A DNA stretch of 64,000 bases, from positions 1 through 64,000 of the forward strand of contig JAASSS010000001.1 in NCBI GenBank assembly GCA_021767745.1. Direction: 5' to 3'. The notes beneath the pieces were generated by a model. It ran no database searches. It was given only the letters and a program-made list of their open reading frames with translations, and had not been told where the DNA came from. Positions within the stretch are counted from its first letter, which is position 1. The number at the start of each line of letters is the position of its first letter. Origin of the DNA: Pseudomonadota bacterium (GTDB lineage Bacteria > Pseudomonadota > Gammaproteobacteria > UBA5335). Positions 49,931 to 60,268 of this stretch are shown one piece after another. A program made the translations under genes and the position numbers.

Positions 49931-52081
49931 ATGAGCAGTGCACCGCTCACGCTATTTCCGAGCGCCATGACCGAGATCCCGCTACAGCCCGCCTCCGAAG
50001 ACATCTGGGACAAGAAGTACCGGCTGAAGGCGAAGAACGGAGAGGTGATCGACCAGACCGTCGATCACACGTTCCGGCGCGTGGCTCGGGCGCTGGCCGA
50101 GGTCGAGGCACCGGCCGTGCGCGAGCACTGGCACGAGCGCTTCCTGTGGGCGCTGCGGCGCGGCGCGATCCCCGCCGGGCGCATCACGTCCAATGCCGGC
50201 GCGCAGGCGCACAAGCCGGCCACCAGCACGATCAACTGCACCGTCTCGGGCACCATCGAGGATTCGATGAATGACATCCTGGAGAAGGTGCACGAGGCCG
50301 GGCTGACGCTGAAGGCCGGCTGCGGCATCGGCTATGAGTTCTCCACCCTGCGCCCGCGCGGCGCGTACGTGTCGGGGGCCGGCGCCTATACCTCAGGGCC
50401 GCTCTCGTTCATGGATATCTACGACAAGATGTGCTTCACCGTCTCCTCCGCCGGCGGCCGGCGCGGTGCCCAGATGGGCACCTTCGATGTCGGCCATCCG
50501 GACGTGCTGGACTTCATCCGGGCCAAGCGGGAGAACGGCCGGCTGCGCCAGTTCAACCTCTCCCTGCTGATCACCGACGAGTTCATCAACGCGGTAAAGG
50601 CCAACGGCACCTGGCCGCTCGCCTTTCCCGTCTCCCGCGCCGAAGCCGAGGCCGATGGGCTCGACGTGGAGCAGGCCGACGACATCATCTGGCGCGAGTG
50701 GCCGACGCATCAGGGCTACATCGTGCGGCCGGACGGGCTGGTGGCGTGCAGGGTCTACAAGACCATCAAGGCGCGGCGGCTGTGGGACCTGATCATGAGT
50801 TCCACCTACGATTTCGCCGAACCCGGCTTCATCCTGATCGACAAGGTGAACGAGCAGAACAACAACTGGTTCTGCGAGGACATCCGCGCCACCAATCCCT
50901 GCGGCGAGCAGCCGCTGCCGCCCTACGGCTCCTGCCTGCTCGGCTCGGTGAACCTGACCTGCTTCGTGCGCGAACCGTTCACCGACAAGGCCCGCTTCGA
51001 CTGGGACGAGTACCGCGCGGTGGTCGCCATCTTCACCCGCATGCTGGACAACGTGGTCGAGATCAACGGCCTGCCGCTCGGCCAGCAGCGCCACGAGATC
51101 ACCCACAAGCGGCGCCACGGCATGGGCTTTCTGGGGCTGGGCTCCACCCTGACGATGCTGCGCAAGGCCTACGGCAGCGCCGAGGCCGTCGCCTTCACCG
51201 ACGAGGTGGCGCGCGAGATGGCGATCGTGGGCTGGGAGCAGGCACTGGAGCTGGCCGAGGAAAAGGGCGCAGCGCCGATCATGGAGGAGACGTTCGAGGT
51301 CACCGCCGAAATGCTGCGCAAGCGTCCGGAGATGGCAGCCGACGGCCACCAGCCGGGCGACCGGCTGCCCGGACGCGTGCTGTGGGCCCGCTACAGCCGC
51401 TACATGCAGCGGGTCGGCGAGGTGCGCCCGGCACTGGTCGAGGCGCTGGCCGAGCGCGGTGGGCGCTTCACGCATCACACCTCGATCGCCCCGACCGGCA
51501 CCATTTCGCTCTCGCTGGCCAACAATGCCAGCAACGGCATCGAGCCGAGCTTCGCCCACCACTATGCGCGCAACGTCATCCGCGAGGGCCGCAAGAGCAA
51601 GGAGAAGGTGGACGTCTTCTCCTATGAACTGCTCGCCTACCGGGCCTTGGTGAACGCGCGGGCCATGCCCTTTTCGGAGGATCCCGAGGAGCAGCTGCCG
51701 GCGTACTTCGTCACTGCCGACGACATCACGCCGAACCAGCATGTGGACATCCAGGCGGCGGCGCAGACCTGGGTGGACTCCTCCATCTCCAAGACCGCCA
51801 ACGTGCCGACCGACTACCCCTTCGAGAACTTCAAGGACATCTACCTCTATGCCCATGGGCAGGGTCTGAAGGGCTGCACCACCTTCCGCTTCAATCCGGA
51901 GGCGTTCCAGGGCGTGCTGGTCAAGGAGCAGGACCTGAAGAACACCACGTATGTCTTCATGCTCGAGGATGGCGAGCAGGTCGAGGTGTCTGGCGATGCC
52001 CAGATCGAGTACGACGGCGAGACGCATACCGCCGCGAACCTCTACGACGCCCTGAAAGAGGGCTACTACGGCCGCTTCTGA
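49931..52081 (+). CDS. nrdJa: Class II (B12-dependent) ribonucleotide reductase, catalytic part
   Basis: 716 residues, the large part of a split NrdJ as in Pseudomonas aeruginosa. The ten-stranded barrel motifs are visible: STINCTVSG (substrate-side Cys), LKAGCGIGYEFSTLRP, NPCGEQPLPPYGSCLLGSVNL (radical-site Cys in NPCGEQ) and TSIAPTGTISLSLANNASNGIEP. Reduces nucleotides to deoxynucleotides with adenosylcobalamin, independent of oxygen. The C-terminal redox-cysteine tail is missing here and encoded by nrdJb 59 bases downstream. A ribosome site AGGAG is ten bases before ATG 49931. Confidence 0.95.
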   Translation: MSSAPLTLFPSAMTEIPLQPASEDIWDKKYRLKAKNGEVIDQTVDHTFRRVARALAEVEAPAVREHWHERFLWALRRGAIPAGRITSNAGAQAHKPATSTINCTVSGTIEDSMNDILEKVHEAGLTLKAGCGIGYEFSTLRPRGAYVSGAGAYTSGPLSFMDIYDKMCFTVSSAGGRRGAQMGTFDVGHPDVLDFIRAKRENGRLRQFNLSLLITDEFINAVKANGTWPLAFPVSRAEAEADGLDVEQADDIIWREWPTHQGYIVRPDGLVACRVYKTIKARRLWDLIMSSTYDFAEPGFILIDKVNEQNNNWFCEDIRATNPCGEQPLPPYGSCLLGSVNLTCFVREPFTDKARFDWDEYRAVVAIFTRMLDNVVEINGLPLGQQRHEITHKRRHGMGFLGLGSTLTMLRKAYGSAEAVAFTDEVAREMAIVGWEQALELAEEKGAAPIMEETFEVTAEMLRKRPEMAADGHQPGDRLPGRVLWARYSRYMQRVGEVRPALVEALAERGGRFTHHTSIAPTGTISLSLANNASNGIEPSFAHHYARNVIREGRKSKEKVDVFSYELLAYRALVNARAMPFSEDPEEQLPAYFVTADDITPNQHVDIQAAAQTWVDSSISKTANVPTDYPFENFKDIYLYAHGQGLKGCTTFRFNPEAFQGVLVKEQDLKNTTYVFMLEDGEQVEVSGDAQIEYDGETHTAANLYDALKEGYYGRF

Positions 52082-52140
52082 TAGCGCCGCCGCCAGCCAC
52101 GAGAGGCACCGCCACGCCGGCGGTGCCGGGAGAACCGGAC

Positions 52141-52845
52141 ATGCCCGTACGCATCGACAAGCGCATCACCGATTACAAGGTCAAGGCCAAGGAAGAGCCC
52201 GCCGCCCAGACGCCCACACCGGCGCAGGCCGCCGCGCCCCTCGCCGCCGGCAACGTCGTGCAGATGCACGAGAAGCTGGAGCGGCCGGACATGCTGATCG
52301 GCACCACCTACAAGATGAAGCCGCCGATGGCCGACCACGCCATGTACATCACGATCAACGACATCGTGTTGAACGAGGGCACCGAGCACGAGCACCGGCG
52401 CCCGTTCGAAATCTTCATCAACTCCAAGGCGATGGACCATTTTCAGTGGATCGTCGCCCTCACCCGCATCGTCTCCGCCGTGTTCCGCAAGGGCGGCGAC
52501 ATCACCTTCCTGGTGGAGGAGCTCAAGGCCGTGTTCGACCCGCGCGGCGGCTACTGGCGGCCGGGTGGCAAGTACATGCCCTCGCTGGTGGCGGAGATCG
52601 GCGATGTCATCGAACGGCATCTGCGCTTCATCGGCATGCTGCCCGACGCCGAACTCGACGAGCGCCAGCTCAAGCTGATCGAGGAGAAACGCGCCGAGTA
52701 CGAGGCCCGCAGCAGCCAGAGCAGCGGCGAGGCCAGCGCCTTTCCGGCCAGCGCCACGCTCTGCGGCAAGTGCCACACCAAGGCCGTGGTGGTGATGGAC
52801 AACTGCCTGACCTGCCTGAACTGCGGCGACTCCAAGTGCGGCTGA
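52141..52845 (+). CDS. nrdJb: Class II ribonucleotide reductase, C-terminal part
   Basis: 234 residues. After a variable Ala/Pro linker comes the TSCPD-like region (RPFEIFINSKAMDHFQWIVALTRIVSAVFRKGGD) and a cysteine-rich tail CGKCHTKAVVVMDNCLTCLNCGDSKCG, which should deliver electrons from thioredoxin to the NrdJa active site and may bind zinc. Separate polypeptides NrdJa and NrdJb are established in pseudomonads. The 59-base gap and no intervening terminator support co-transcription. Confidence 0.93.
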   Translation: MPVRIDKRITDYKVKAKEEPAAQTPTPAQAAAPLAAGNVVQMHEKLERPDMLIGTTYKMKPPMADHAMYITINDIVLNEGTEHEHRRPFEIFINSKAMDHFQWIVALTRIVSAVFRKGGDITFLVEELKAVFDPRGGYWRPGGKYMPSLVAEIGDVIERHLRFIGMLPDAELDERQLKLIEEKRAEYEARSSQSSGEASAFPASATLCGKCHTKAVVVMDNCLTCLNCGDSKCG

Positions 52846-53159
52846 GCGGTCGGGCAATGCCGGCGGGCCGGCGCGGGCCGACCGTGCCATCGGCATCGGC
52901 CGTCGGCACGGCCGACCGAGCCGGATGGAAGCTCACGAGGGCGCACTGCTGAAGCGCTGAACCCACAGCGCTCCCGCCTGGCGGCGCCGGGACGACCGCT
53001 CGCCGACCCTGCCGCGAGTCTTCCCGGTCCGCGAGCGGGCACCGGCAGATTCCCCATCGGCCCGCCGAGTTCGGCTCGCGCGGACTGCTACAACGGCCGG
53101 CCGCGCCCCAGGCGGATCGATTGAACGGCGGCTCGCACCCCTCGCGCCATCACCACGGC

Positions 53160-53183
53160 GCGAGCGCCCCGGAGGGCGCTCGC
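53160..53183. other. Strong hairpin with CGGA loop upstream of the RND operon
   Basis: GCGAGCGCCC-CGGA-GGGCGCTCGC, perfect 10-bp stem; the loop is identical to that of the terminator at 48093. No T-tract follows, so it may be a Rho-assisted end for nrdJab transcripts. Confidence 0.5.
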
Positions 53184-53301
53184 CGGGCGTCCGTCACATG
53201 CCCCCGAACTCCCTCCCGAGCCGCCGGGTCCAACGCCGTGCACCAAACCGCATCCGGCGCCGAACGTCCGCCCCGGCGGGCGACTGTCATATCCTGGCCG
53301 T

Positions 53302-53324
53302 ATATACGTACACGGCTGTATGTC
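53302..53324. promoter_or_regulatory. Candidate TetR-family operator before the RND pump
   Basis: An imperfect dyad centred on CGGC: CGTACA-CGGC-TGTATG (53307-53322) within TATATACGTACA...TGTATGTC. Arms resemble the TACATACA/TGTATGTA halves of AcrR/TtgR-type operators. It is the only AT-rich patch near the adaptor start (53366). The convergent tetR at 57783 is the likely binder. Confidence 0.45.
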
Positions 53325-53365
53325 AGAATGGCCCGCTGGATTCCCCCTCCTGCCGGCACCAGTTC

Positions 53366-54625
53366 ATGACACATCCTGCCCCTTCGATCTCTCCCCGATC
53401 CGCACTCCGGAGCTATCGCCTCGGCCTCGGCCTGCTGGCGAGCGTGATGCTGGCCGGCCTGCTGGCCGGCTGCAATCAAGGGGAGGCCCAGCAGGAGCAG
53501 GAGGCCCGGCAGTCGGCTGAACCGCCGCCGGCACAGGTGGAGGTGCGGCGCGTGACTGCGCGCACCGTGGTGCCACAGCGCACGTATCCGGCCCGGGCCC
53601 GGGCCGAGCAGGAAGCCGACGTGCGGGCACGGGTGGAAGGCGAGATCGTGGCGCGCAGCTACGAGGAAGGCAGCTGGGTGAAGGCCGGCGCCGTGCTGTT
53701 CCAGATCGAGCGCGCGCCCTACGAGGCCCGCGTACAGCAGGCCGAGGCCGAGCTGGAACGGGCGAAGGCGCAGCTGGCCCAGGCGCAGCGCGAGTGGAAG
53801 CAAATCCAGACCCTCTATAAAGACAAGTACGTCAGCGAGCGTCAGTACGATCAGGCGCGGTCGGCCGTGGACCTCGGGCGGGCGGAACAGGCGCGGGCCG
53901 AGGCGGGGCTGCGCGCCGCACGCATCGATCTCGGCTACACGCGGGTGACGGCGCCGATCGACGGGGTGGCCGGTCAGCGCGCGGTCTCGGAGGGCAATCT
54001 CGTGACGCCGGGCGACCTGCTGACCACCGTGCGCCAGCTCGATCCGCTGCACGTGCTGTTTTCCCTGCCGGAAGCCGACGCGGCCGAACGCCGGCGCGAG
54101 CTGACGGTGGTCGCCGGTGTGCCGACGCCGGCGGGCGAGCAGACGCTGCAGGTGCTGCTGCCGGACGACACGCCCTACCCGCAGCGCGGGCGGGTGGACT
54201 ACATCGCGCCGAACGTGGATGCCGACACCGGCACCGTGCAGGCGCGGGCACTGTTCCCGAACCCCACGGGCCTGCTGATGCCGGGCCAATTCCTGCGTGT
54301 GGTCCTGGCCGGCGCGCCGGTCGAGAACGCGATCACCCTCCCGGCCACCGCGCTGGTGGAGGGGCCGCAGGGTGAGGTGGTCTACCTGGTCGATGAGCAC
54401 CAGCGGGCCGCCGCCCAGCCGGTGAGCGTGGGCCAGCAGCTGGACGACGGCGAGGTGATCGTCACCGCCGGCCTGCGCGGTGGCGAGCAGGTGGTGGTCG
54501 GCGGGCTGGCCGGCGTGCAGCCGGGCCGGGCCCTGGCGCCGCGCGACGCCGCAGCCGATGCGCCGGAGGTCGCGACGGCGGCACCGGCCGCGCCGCAGCC
54601 GGCCGAGACGGCGGGCGCCCAATGA
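53366..54625 (+). CDS. RND efflux periplasmic adaptor (AcrA/MexA type)
   Basis: 419 residues. Lipoprotein signal with lipobox LLAGC (C36), a barrel-sandwich lipoyl half-motif ([32 protein letters not shown]), a coiled-coil hairpin (about 115-185, [20 protein letters not shown]), a beta barrel and an Ala/Pro-rich C-terminus. It links the inner-membrane pump to an outer-membrane channel. ATG 53366 sets the signal peptide. The stop overlaps the pump ATG by four bases. Confidence 0.95.
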   Translation: MTHPAPSISPRSALRSYRLGLGLLASVMLAGLLAGCNQGEAQQEQEARQSAEPPPAQVEVRRVTARTVVPQRTYPARARAEQEADVRARVEGEIVARSYEEGSWVKAGAVLFQIERAPYEARVQQAEAELERAKAQLAQAQREWKQIQTLYKDKYVSERQYDQARSAVDLGRAEQARAEAGLRAARIDLGYTRVTAPIDGVAGQRAVSEGNLVTPGDLLTTVRQLDPLHVLFSLPEADAAERRRELTVVAGVPTPAGEQTLQVLLPDDTPYPQRGRVDYIAPNVDADTGTVQARALFPNPTGLLMPGQFLRVVLAGAPVENAITLPATALVEGPQGEVVYLVDEHQRAAAQPVSVGQQLDDGEVIVTAGLRGGEQVVVGGLAGVQPGRALAPRDAAADAPEVATAAPAAPQPAETAGAQ

Positions 54626-57600
54626 TCTCCCGGTTCTTCATCGACCGGCCCGTGTTCGCCACGGTGCTCTCGATCGTGATCGTGCTGGCCGGCCTCGGCG
54701 CGATGACCACACTGCCGATCGAGCAGTACCCGGAGATCGTGCCACCCGAAGTGGTGGTGGACGCGCGCTACCCGGGCGCCAGCGCACAGACCATCTCCGA
54801 GACGGTCGCCGCGCCGATCGAGCAGCAGGTCAACGGCGTCGAGAACATGATCTACATGCGCTCGACCAGTTCGGATGCCGGCACCATGCGCATGTCGGTG
54901 TTCTTCGACATCGGCAGCGACCCCGACCAGGCCACCATCGATGTCAACAACCGGGTGCAGGCGGCCCTGCCGCGCGTACCGGACCAGGTGCGCCAGCAGG
55001 GCGTGACGGTGCAGAAGCGCTCCAGCTCCATCCTGGCGCTGGTGACGCTGACCTCGCCCGACGGGCGCTACGACCGGCTGTTCATGAGCAACTACGCGCT
55101 GGTCAGCATCATCGACCAGCTCAAGCGCATTCCCGGTGTGGGCGATGCGCAGCTGTTCGGCGCCGCCAACTATTCCATGCGCGTCTGGCTGCAGCCGGAC
55201 AAGCTCGCGCAGTACGGCCTCACCCCGAGCGACATCGCCGCCGTGCTGCGCGAGCAGAACACGCAGGCCGCCGCCGGCAGCATCGGCGCGCCGCCGATGG
55301 GTGAGCAGGTCGCCTTCACCTACACCGTGACCACCGAAGGCCGCTTCTCGGACGTCGAGCAGTTCCGCGAGATCATCGTGCGCGCCAATCCGGACGGCTC
55401 GGCGCTGCGCCTGAAGGACATCGCCCGCGTCGAGCTCGGCGCCCAGACCTACCAGTTCTCCGGCACCTTCAACGGCGAGCCGGCCGTGCCGATCGCGCTC
55501 TACCTGCAGCCCGGCGCCAACGCCCTGGACACGACCCAGGCCGTCCGGACACAGATGCAGGCGCTGGCGGCGCGCTTCCCGCCCGGGCTGGAATACACCA
55601 TCCCGTTCACGACCACCCGCTTCGTGGAAGTGTCCATCGAGGAGGTGGTGCACACCTTCATCGAGGCGCTGGTGCTGGTCGTGGTGGTGGTCTTCCTGTT
55701 CCTGCAGAACGTACGCGCGACGCTGATCCCGCTGCTGGCGATCCCGGTCTCGCTGGTCGGCACCTTCGCCGGCATGTATCTGCTGGGCTTCTCGATCAAC
55801 CTGCTGACGCTGTTCGGCATGATCCTGGCGATCGGCATCGTGGTGGACGACGCCATCGTGGTGCTGGAGAACGTCGAGCGCATCATGCGCGAGCAAGGCC
55901 TCGGACCACGCGAGGCGGCGATCAAGGCGATGCAGGAGGTCACAGGGCCGGTGATCGCGATCGTGCTGGTGCTGGTCGCGGTGTTCGTGCCGGTCGGCTT
56001 TCTCGGTGGACTCACCGGCGTGATGTATCGGCAGTTCGCCATCACCATCGCCGTCTCGGTGGTCATCTCCGGCATCGTCGCCCTCACCCTCACGCCGGCG
56101 CTGTGCGCCCTGATCCTCAAGCCGACGCACGGCGAGCCCTGGGCGCCATTCCGCTGGTTCAACCGCGCCTTCGACGCGCTGACCGGCGGCTATCTCGCCA
56201 GCGTGCGCTTCCTGCTCGGCCGTGCGGTGCTGGGTACGGTGCTGTTTGCCGGCCTGATCGCGCTGACCGTGGCGCTGTTCGCACGGGTGCCGACCGGCCT
56301 GGTGCCGCCGGAGGATCAAGGCTATGTGATCGCCGTGACCCAGCTGCCGGCCGCGGCCTCGCTCAATCGCACCCAGGCCGCCGTGCAGGAGTTCACCGAA
56401 CAGGTCGTCGAGGACGACATGGTGCGCGGCATGACCAGTTTCGCCGGCTACGATCTGCTGGCCGGCGCGCTGAAGAGCTATGCCGGCGCCTCGTTCATCA
56501 CGCTGACCGACTGGCACGAGCGCACCGCGCCGGGGCAGGACGCGCAGAGCTACGCCGACGCGGTGATGGGCATCGGCGCCGGCATTCCCGAGGCGAACGT
56601 GCTCGCGTTCAACCCGCCGCCGATCACCGGCATTTCCACCACCGGCGGCTTCGAGGCCTACCTGCAGAGCCGCGCCGCGGCGCCGGCCGCCGAGATCGAG
56701 GCCACCGCCGGCAAGCTGGTGCAGGCGGCGAACGGCCGGCCCGAGCTCACCCGGGTGCGCAGCACACTGAGCACCCAGGTGCCGAACTATCGCCTGGTGG
56801 TCAACCGGGAGAAGGCGCGGGCGCTGGGCGTGCCGATCGACATGGTCTACGAGACGCTGCAGAGCACCTTCGGCTCGCTGTACGTCAACGACTTCACCCT
56901 GTTCGGCCGCAACTATCAGGTCAACGTGCAGTCGGAGGCGGAATTCCGCGAGGAAGCCGGCGATCTGCGTGATGTCTTCGTCCGCTCGGCCGGCGGCCAG
57001 ATGATCCCCGTCGCCTCGCTGGTGAGCGCGGAGCGCGCCCGCGGGCCGGACCTGATCGACCGCTTCAATGTGTTCCCGGCGGCCAAGATCATGGGGGATC
57101 CCGCACCCGGCTACAGCTCCGGTCAGGCGATCGCGGCCATGCAGGCGGTCGCTGCGCAGACGCTGGACGAGGACTACCAGCTCGGCTGGACCGGCGCCGC
57201 CTATCAGGAGATCGAGGCCAGCGGCAGCGGCCAGCTGGCGTTCGTCTTCGGCATCGTCATGGTGTTCCTGATCCTCGCCGCCCAGTACGAGCGCTGGGCG
57301 CTGCCGCTCGCGGTGGTGACGGCAGTGCCCTTCGCCGTGTTCGGTGCCATTCTCGCGATCTGGCTGCGCGGGCTGAACGTGGACCTGTACTTCCAGGTGG
57401 GCCTGCTGGTGCTGATCGGACTGGCGGCGAAGAACGCGATCCTGATCGTCGAGTTCGCCGTGCTCAGCCGCCAGTCCGGCAAGAACGCCTGGGACGCGGC
57501 GGTGGAGGCGGCGCGGCTGCGATTCAGGCCGATCATCATGACGTCGCTGGCGTTCATCATGGGCGTGGTGCCGCTGGCGCTCGCCTCCGGCGCCGGCGCC

Positions 57601-57786
57601 GGCAGCCGGCACTCCATCGGCACCGGCGTGATCGGCGGCATGCTGGGGGCGACGCTGCTGGCGATCATCTTCGTGCCGCTGTTCTATCGCCTGATCGAGG
57701 CGGCGAGCGAACGGTTCGGCGGCAAGCGCCGGGCGGCCGAGGCCGAGGATCGCTCGGCCGCTCCCGGCGGCGAGGGCGGCCGCTAG
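54622..57786 (+). CDS. RND multidrug efflux transporter (HAE1, AcrB/MexB type)
   Basis: 1054 residues, twelve membrane helices and two large periplasmic loops. The proton-relay residues are present: D409-D410 in TM4 ([17 protein letters not shown]) and K937 in TM10 ([13 protein letters not shown]). N-terminal [24 protein letters not shown] is typical. Exports drugs, dyes and lipophilic compounds. No outer-membrane channel gene follows; the pump must borrow one (a TolC/CzcC-like gene is at 62.3 kb, but belongs to another operon). The stop overlaps that of convergent tetR. Confidence 0.96.
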   Translation: MISRFFIDRPVFATVLSIVIVLAGLGAMTTLPIEQYPEIVPPEVVVDARYPGASAQTISETVAAPIEQQVNGVENMIYMRSTSSDAGTMRMSVFFDIGSDPDQATIDVNNRVQAALPRVPDQVRQQGVTVQKRSSSILALVTLTSPDGRYDRLFMSNYALVSIIDQLKRIPGVGDAQLFGAANYSMRVWLQPDKLAQYGLTPSDIAAVLREQNTQAAAGSIGAPPMGEQVAFTYTVTTEGRFSDVEQFREIIVRANPDGSALRLKDIARVELGAQTYQFSGTFNGEPAVPIALYLQPGANALDTTQAVRTQMQALAARFPPGLEYTIPFTTTRFVEVSIEEVVHTFIEALVLVVVVVFLFLQNVRATLIPLLAIPVSLVGTFAGMYLLGFSINLLTLFGMILAIGIVVDDAIVVLENVERIMREQGLGPREAAIKAMQEVTGPVIAIVLVLVAVFVPVGFLGGLTGVMYRQFAITIAVSVVISGIVALTLTPALCALILKPTHGEPWAPFRWFNRAFDALTGGYLASVRFLLGRAVLGTVLFAGLIALTVALFARVPTGLVPPEDQGYVIAVTQLPAAASLNRTQAAVQEFTEQVVEDDMVRGMTSFAGYDLLAGALKSYAGASFITLTDWHERTAPGQDAQSYADAVMGIGAGIPEANVLAFNPPPITGISTTGGFEAYLQSRAAAPAAEIEATAGKLVQAANGRPELTRVRSTLSTQVPNYRLVVNREKARALGVPIDMVYETLQSTFGSLYVNDFTLFGRNYQVNVQSEAEFREEAGDLRDVFVRSAGGQMIPVASLVSAERARGPDLIDRFNVFPAAKIMGDPAPGYSSGQAIAAMQAVAAQTLDEDYQLGWTGAAYQEIEASGSGQLAFVFGIVMVFLILAAQYERWALPLAVVTAVPFAVFGAILAIWLRGLNVDLYFQVGLLVLIGLAAKNAILIVEFAVLSRQSGKNAWDAAVEAARLRFRPIIMTSLAFIMGVVPLALASGAGAGSRHSIGTGVIGGMLGATLLAIIFVPLFYRLIEAASERFGGKRRAAEAEDRSAAPGGEGGR

Positions 57787-58466
57787 CGCCGGGCGGCGCG
57801 GCGTTCGGGCTCGGCCGGGGCGGCCGCGTCCGGCACCGGCTGCGCCACTGCCGGCGTGACCAGGCCGGCGAAGAAGGCATCGAGCAGTGCCTCCCAGTGC
57901 GCCGGCAGGTCGAAGCTGGCCGGCGCACGCAGCCAGTCGTAGCGCAGGCCGGACACGTACACGTGCACCATCCGCGCTGCCAGCGCCGGTGTCAGGCCGG
58001 GACGCAGGCGGGCGCGGTTGTGCGGCCGGGCGAAGTAGCGCTCCAGCGCGCGCAGGATCTGCTCCACGGCCTCCGCCCGCTGGCGCAGCGAATCGGCCAA
58101 TTCCGGCGCGAACTCACAGCGGTGATAGAAGATGGTGTAGACACGCTGATAGCGGGCATCCGTGGTCAGCAGACGGAAGGCGCAGGCACAGAGCCGGTGC
58201 AGTGCCTCCAGGGGGCTGGCCTCCTGCTCGTCCGGCAGACCGATCAGCGAGGCGAACATCGGCTGCTGCACACGATCGAGCACCGCCTCGAACACTTCCA
58301 GCTTGTTGTGGAAATGCCAGTAGATGGCGCCGCGTGTGACGCCCGCGGTGCAGGCGATGTTCTCCAGCGTCGTGCGCGCCACGCCGCGCTGCAGGAATAC
58401 CCGCTCGGCGGCCTCGAGAATCCGTTCCCGCGTTGCCTCCGCCTCGTCCTTGGTTCTTCTCGCCAT
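57783..58466 (-). CDS. TetR family regulator (AcrR/TtgR-like)
   Basis: 227 residues. N-terminal [55 protein letters not shown], closest in pattern to AcrR/TtgR/MexR-type repressors of RND pumps; the C-terminal ligand domain covers 60-200. It is convergent with the pump, stops overlapping by four bases, rather than divergent as is usual for AcrR. Candidate target: the dyad at 53302. Confidence 0.93.
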   Translation of the reverse strand: MARRTKDEAEATRERILEAAERVFLQRGVARTTLENIACTAGVTRGAIYWHFHNKLEVFEAVLDRVQQPMFASLIGLPDEQEASPLEALHRLCACAFRLLTTDARYQRVYTIFYHRCEFAPELADSLRQRAEAVEQILRALERYFARPHNRARLRPGLTPALAARMVHVYVSGLRYDWLRAPASFDLPAHWEALLDAFFAGLVTPAVAQPVPDAAAPAEPERRAARR

Positions 58467-58696
58467 GCTGAAATTCCGGTCACACTCCGCCTCCGGCCGT
58501 CACAAGGATATGCCAGCAACGCCGCCTCGGCTTGATCCAGGGCAGGTCTGGCGCCGCCGATCGTCGGCCCGCCAGGTGTCGGGGCTCCGGCAGGGTGAGT
58601 CTGCCGGGGCCGGAATGGCGACGACGACGGCCCGGCGTCGGGACACTGGCGCACGCCGCGCCACGCCTTGATCCGGCTGCCGTCCGCCCTCACCTC

Positions 58697-59704
58697 ATGG
58701 CCATGATTCCCTTCTCCGTTCTCGATCTCGCGCCGGTCCCGGAAGGCGCTGACGCCGCGCAGGCCCTGGCCAATACCGTGGATCTCGCCCGGCACGCCGA
58801 AGAGCTGGGTTTCACGCGCTACTGGCTGGCCGAGCACCACGGCATGCCCGGCATCGCGAGCGCCGCCACGGCCGTGGTGATCGGCCGGGTAGCGGCAGCC
58901 ACCGAACGCCTGCGCGTCGGCGCCGGCGGCATCATGCTGCCCAACCATGCGCCCCTGGTGATCGCCGAGCAGTTCGGCACGCTGGCGAGCCTGTTCCCCG
59001 GGCGGATCGACCTCGGGCTCGGCCGCGCGCCGGGCACCGACCAGGCGACGGCGCGGGCGCTGCGGCGCGACCTGCTGGCCAGTGCCGAGCGCTTTCCGCA
59101 GGATGTGACCGAGCTGCTCGGTTACCTCGGTCCGGCCGCCGCCGACGGCGCGATCCGCGCCATTCCCGGCGAGGGAACGAACGTGCCGGTCTGGATCCTC
59201 GGCTCGAGCCTGTTCGGCGCCGAGCTGGCGGCCGCCCTGGGCCTGCCCTACGCCTTCGCCTCCCACTTCGCGCCGGCGCAGCTGCACGAGGCCATCGCCC
59301 TGTACCGGCGGCGCTTCCGGCCATCTGCCCAGCTGGCCGCGCCCTACGTCATGCTCGGCTACAACGTCTTCGCGGCGCCGAGCGATGCGGAGGCGAGACT
59401 GCTGGCCAGCTCGATGGCGCAGGCCTTCCTGGCGCTGCGGCGAGGCCGGCCGGACCGGCTGCCGGCGCCGGTACCGGACTTTCTGGAGCGGCTGCCCGCC
59501 CCCGAGCGGGCGCTGCTGGGCCAGATCATGGCCGCCAGCGCCATCGGCGCACCGGACACGGTGCGGCGTCGGCTGCGCGAGTTCATCGCCGCGGCCCGTC
59601 CGGACGAGCTGATCATCACCTCGCAGATCCACGACCACGCCGCGCGCCGGCGCTCCTACGAGATCACCGCCGAGATCCACGCCCTGCTGGCCGGCGAGGC
59701 CTGA
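58697..59704 (+). CDS. Luciferase-like flavin-dependent monooxygenase
   Basis: 335-residue TIM barrel of the bacterial luciferase family. [48 protein letters not shown] and [42 protein letters not shown] are characteristic of the YhbW/single-component-like group. It uses reduced FMN to oxidise an unknown substrate. Starts at ATG 58697 or 58703; the frame extends upstream to 58532 without conserved sequence. Divergent from tetR, so it may belong to the same regulon, though no operator was seen between them. Confidence 0.92.
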   Translation: MAMIPFSVLDLAPVPEGADAAQALANTVDLARHAEELGFTRYWLAEHHGMPGIASAATAVVIGRVAAATERLRVGAGGIMLPNHAPLVIAEQFGTLASLFPGRIDLGLGRAPGTDQATARALRRDLLASAERFPQDVTELLGYLGPAAADGAIRAIPGEGTNVPVWILGSSLFGAELAAALGLPYAFASHFAPAQLHEAIALYRRRFRPSAQLAAPYVMLGYNVFAAPSDAEARLLASSMAQAFLALRRGRPDRLPAPVPDFLERLPAPERALLGQIMAASAIGAPDTVRRRLREFIAAARPDELIITSQIHDHAARRRSYEITAEIHALLAGEA

Positions 59705-59791
59705 GCGCCCGGCGGGAACCTGCGTCGCCGGCATGGTCCAACCGTTGAGCCTCAACGCGCCAGCAGGCGCCCTCAGCGGAGTTTCGCGACC

Positions 59792-60244
59792 ATGGCCACC
59801 ACGATCGGCACCGAAGACGACACCACCACCCTCATTCGCAACCTGATTTACCTGGATCACGACGCAATCGACGCCTACGCCGCGGCGATCGAGCGGTTGG
59901 AAGCGGCCGAGCGCAAGCAGCGACTGGGCGACTTCAAGGCCGATCACGAACGCCACATCGAGGCACTCAGCCGCATCGGTACCGCCCGCGGCATCGAGGT
60001 GCCGAAAAGCGGCGACATGAAGCGCTTCCTGACGCAGGGCAAGGTCGCCATCGGCGAGCTGATGGGCGACAAGGGCATCCTGCGGGCGATGAAGAGCAAC
60101 GAAGAGGACACCACTACCGCCTACGATCGTGCTGCCGAGCGGGACGATCTGGAAGATGAGCTCAAGGCCGTGATCGACGACGCGCAGGCGGACGAACATC
60201 GGCACAAGGCGTGGATCGAGGCGGAGTTGCAGCGCCTGGGTTGA
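59792..60244 (+). CDS. DUF2383 four-helix-bundle protein
   Basis: 150 residues, all-alpha, ferritin-like. LIYLDHDAIDAYAAAIERLEAAERKQRLGDFKADHERHIEALSRIG and the later EDTTTAYDRAAERDDLEDELKAVIDDAQADEHRHKAWIEAEL carry regularly spaced Asp/Glu/His pairs (E-x2-H type) that could bind a di-metal centre. Related proteins (PA2169-like) are stress or stationary-phase associated; the function is unknown. Stands alone, 87 bp after the luciferase-like gene. Confidence 0.8.
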   Translation: MATTIGTEDDTTTLIRNLIYLDHDAIDAYAAAIERLEAAERKQRLGDFKADHERHIEALSRIGTARGIEVPKSGDMKRFLTQGKVAIGELMGDKGILRAMKSNEEDTTTAYDRAAERDDLEDELKAVIDDAQADEHRHKAWIEAELQRLG

Positions 60245-60268
60245 TCACCGCCGCGGCGATGCGCTGGC

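Larger units (their letters stand above)
52846..53365. other. Gene-poor interval between nrdJb and the RND operon
   Basis: 520 bp without a supportable protein gene. It contains a 7-bp stem (CCGTGCC 52882-52888 / GGCACGG 52905-52911), a strong hairpin at 53160-53183 and, near the right end, an AT-richer segment with a candidate operator before the RND adaptor. Short open frames here have no signal, motif or ribosome site. Confidence 0.6.

Noticed and set aside
54382-57612. 1076-codon open frame antisense to the RND pump
   Set aside because: Long antisense frames are expected at about 70% GC opposite well-biased genes; the product is His/Arg/Gly-rich with no motif, while the plus strand encodes a complete AcrB-type protein.
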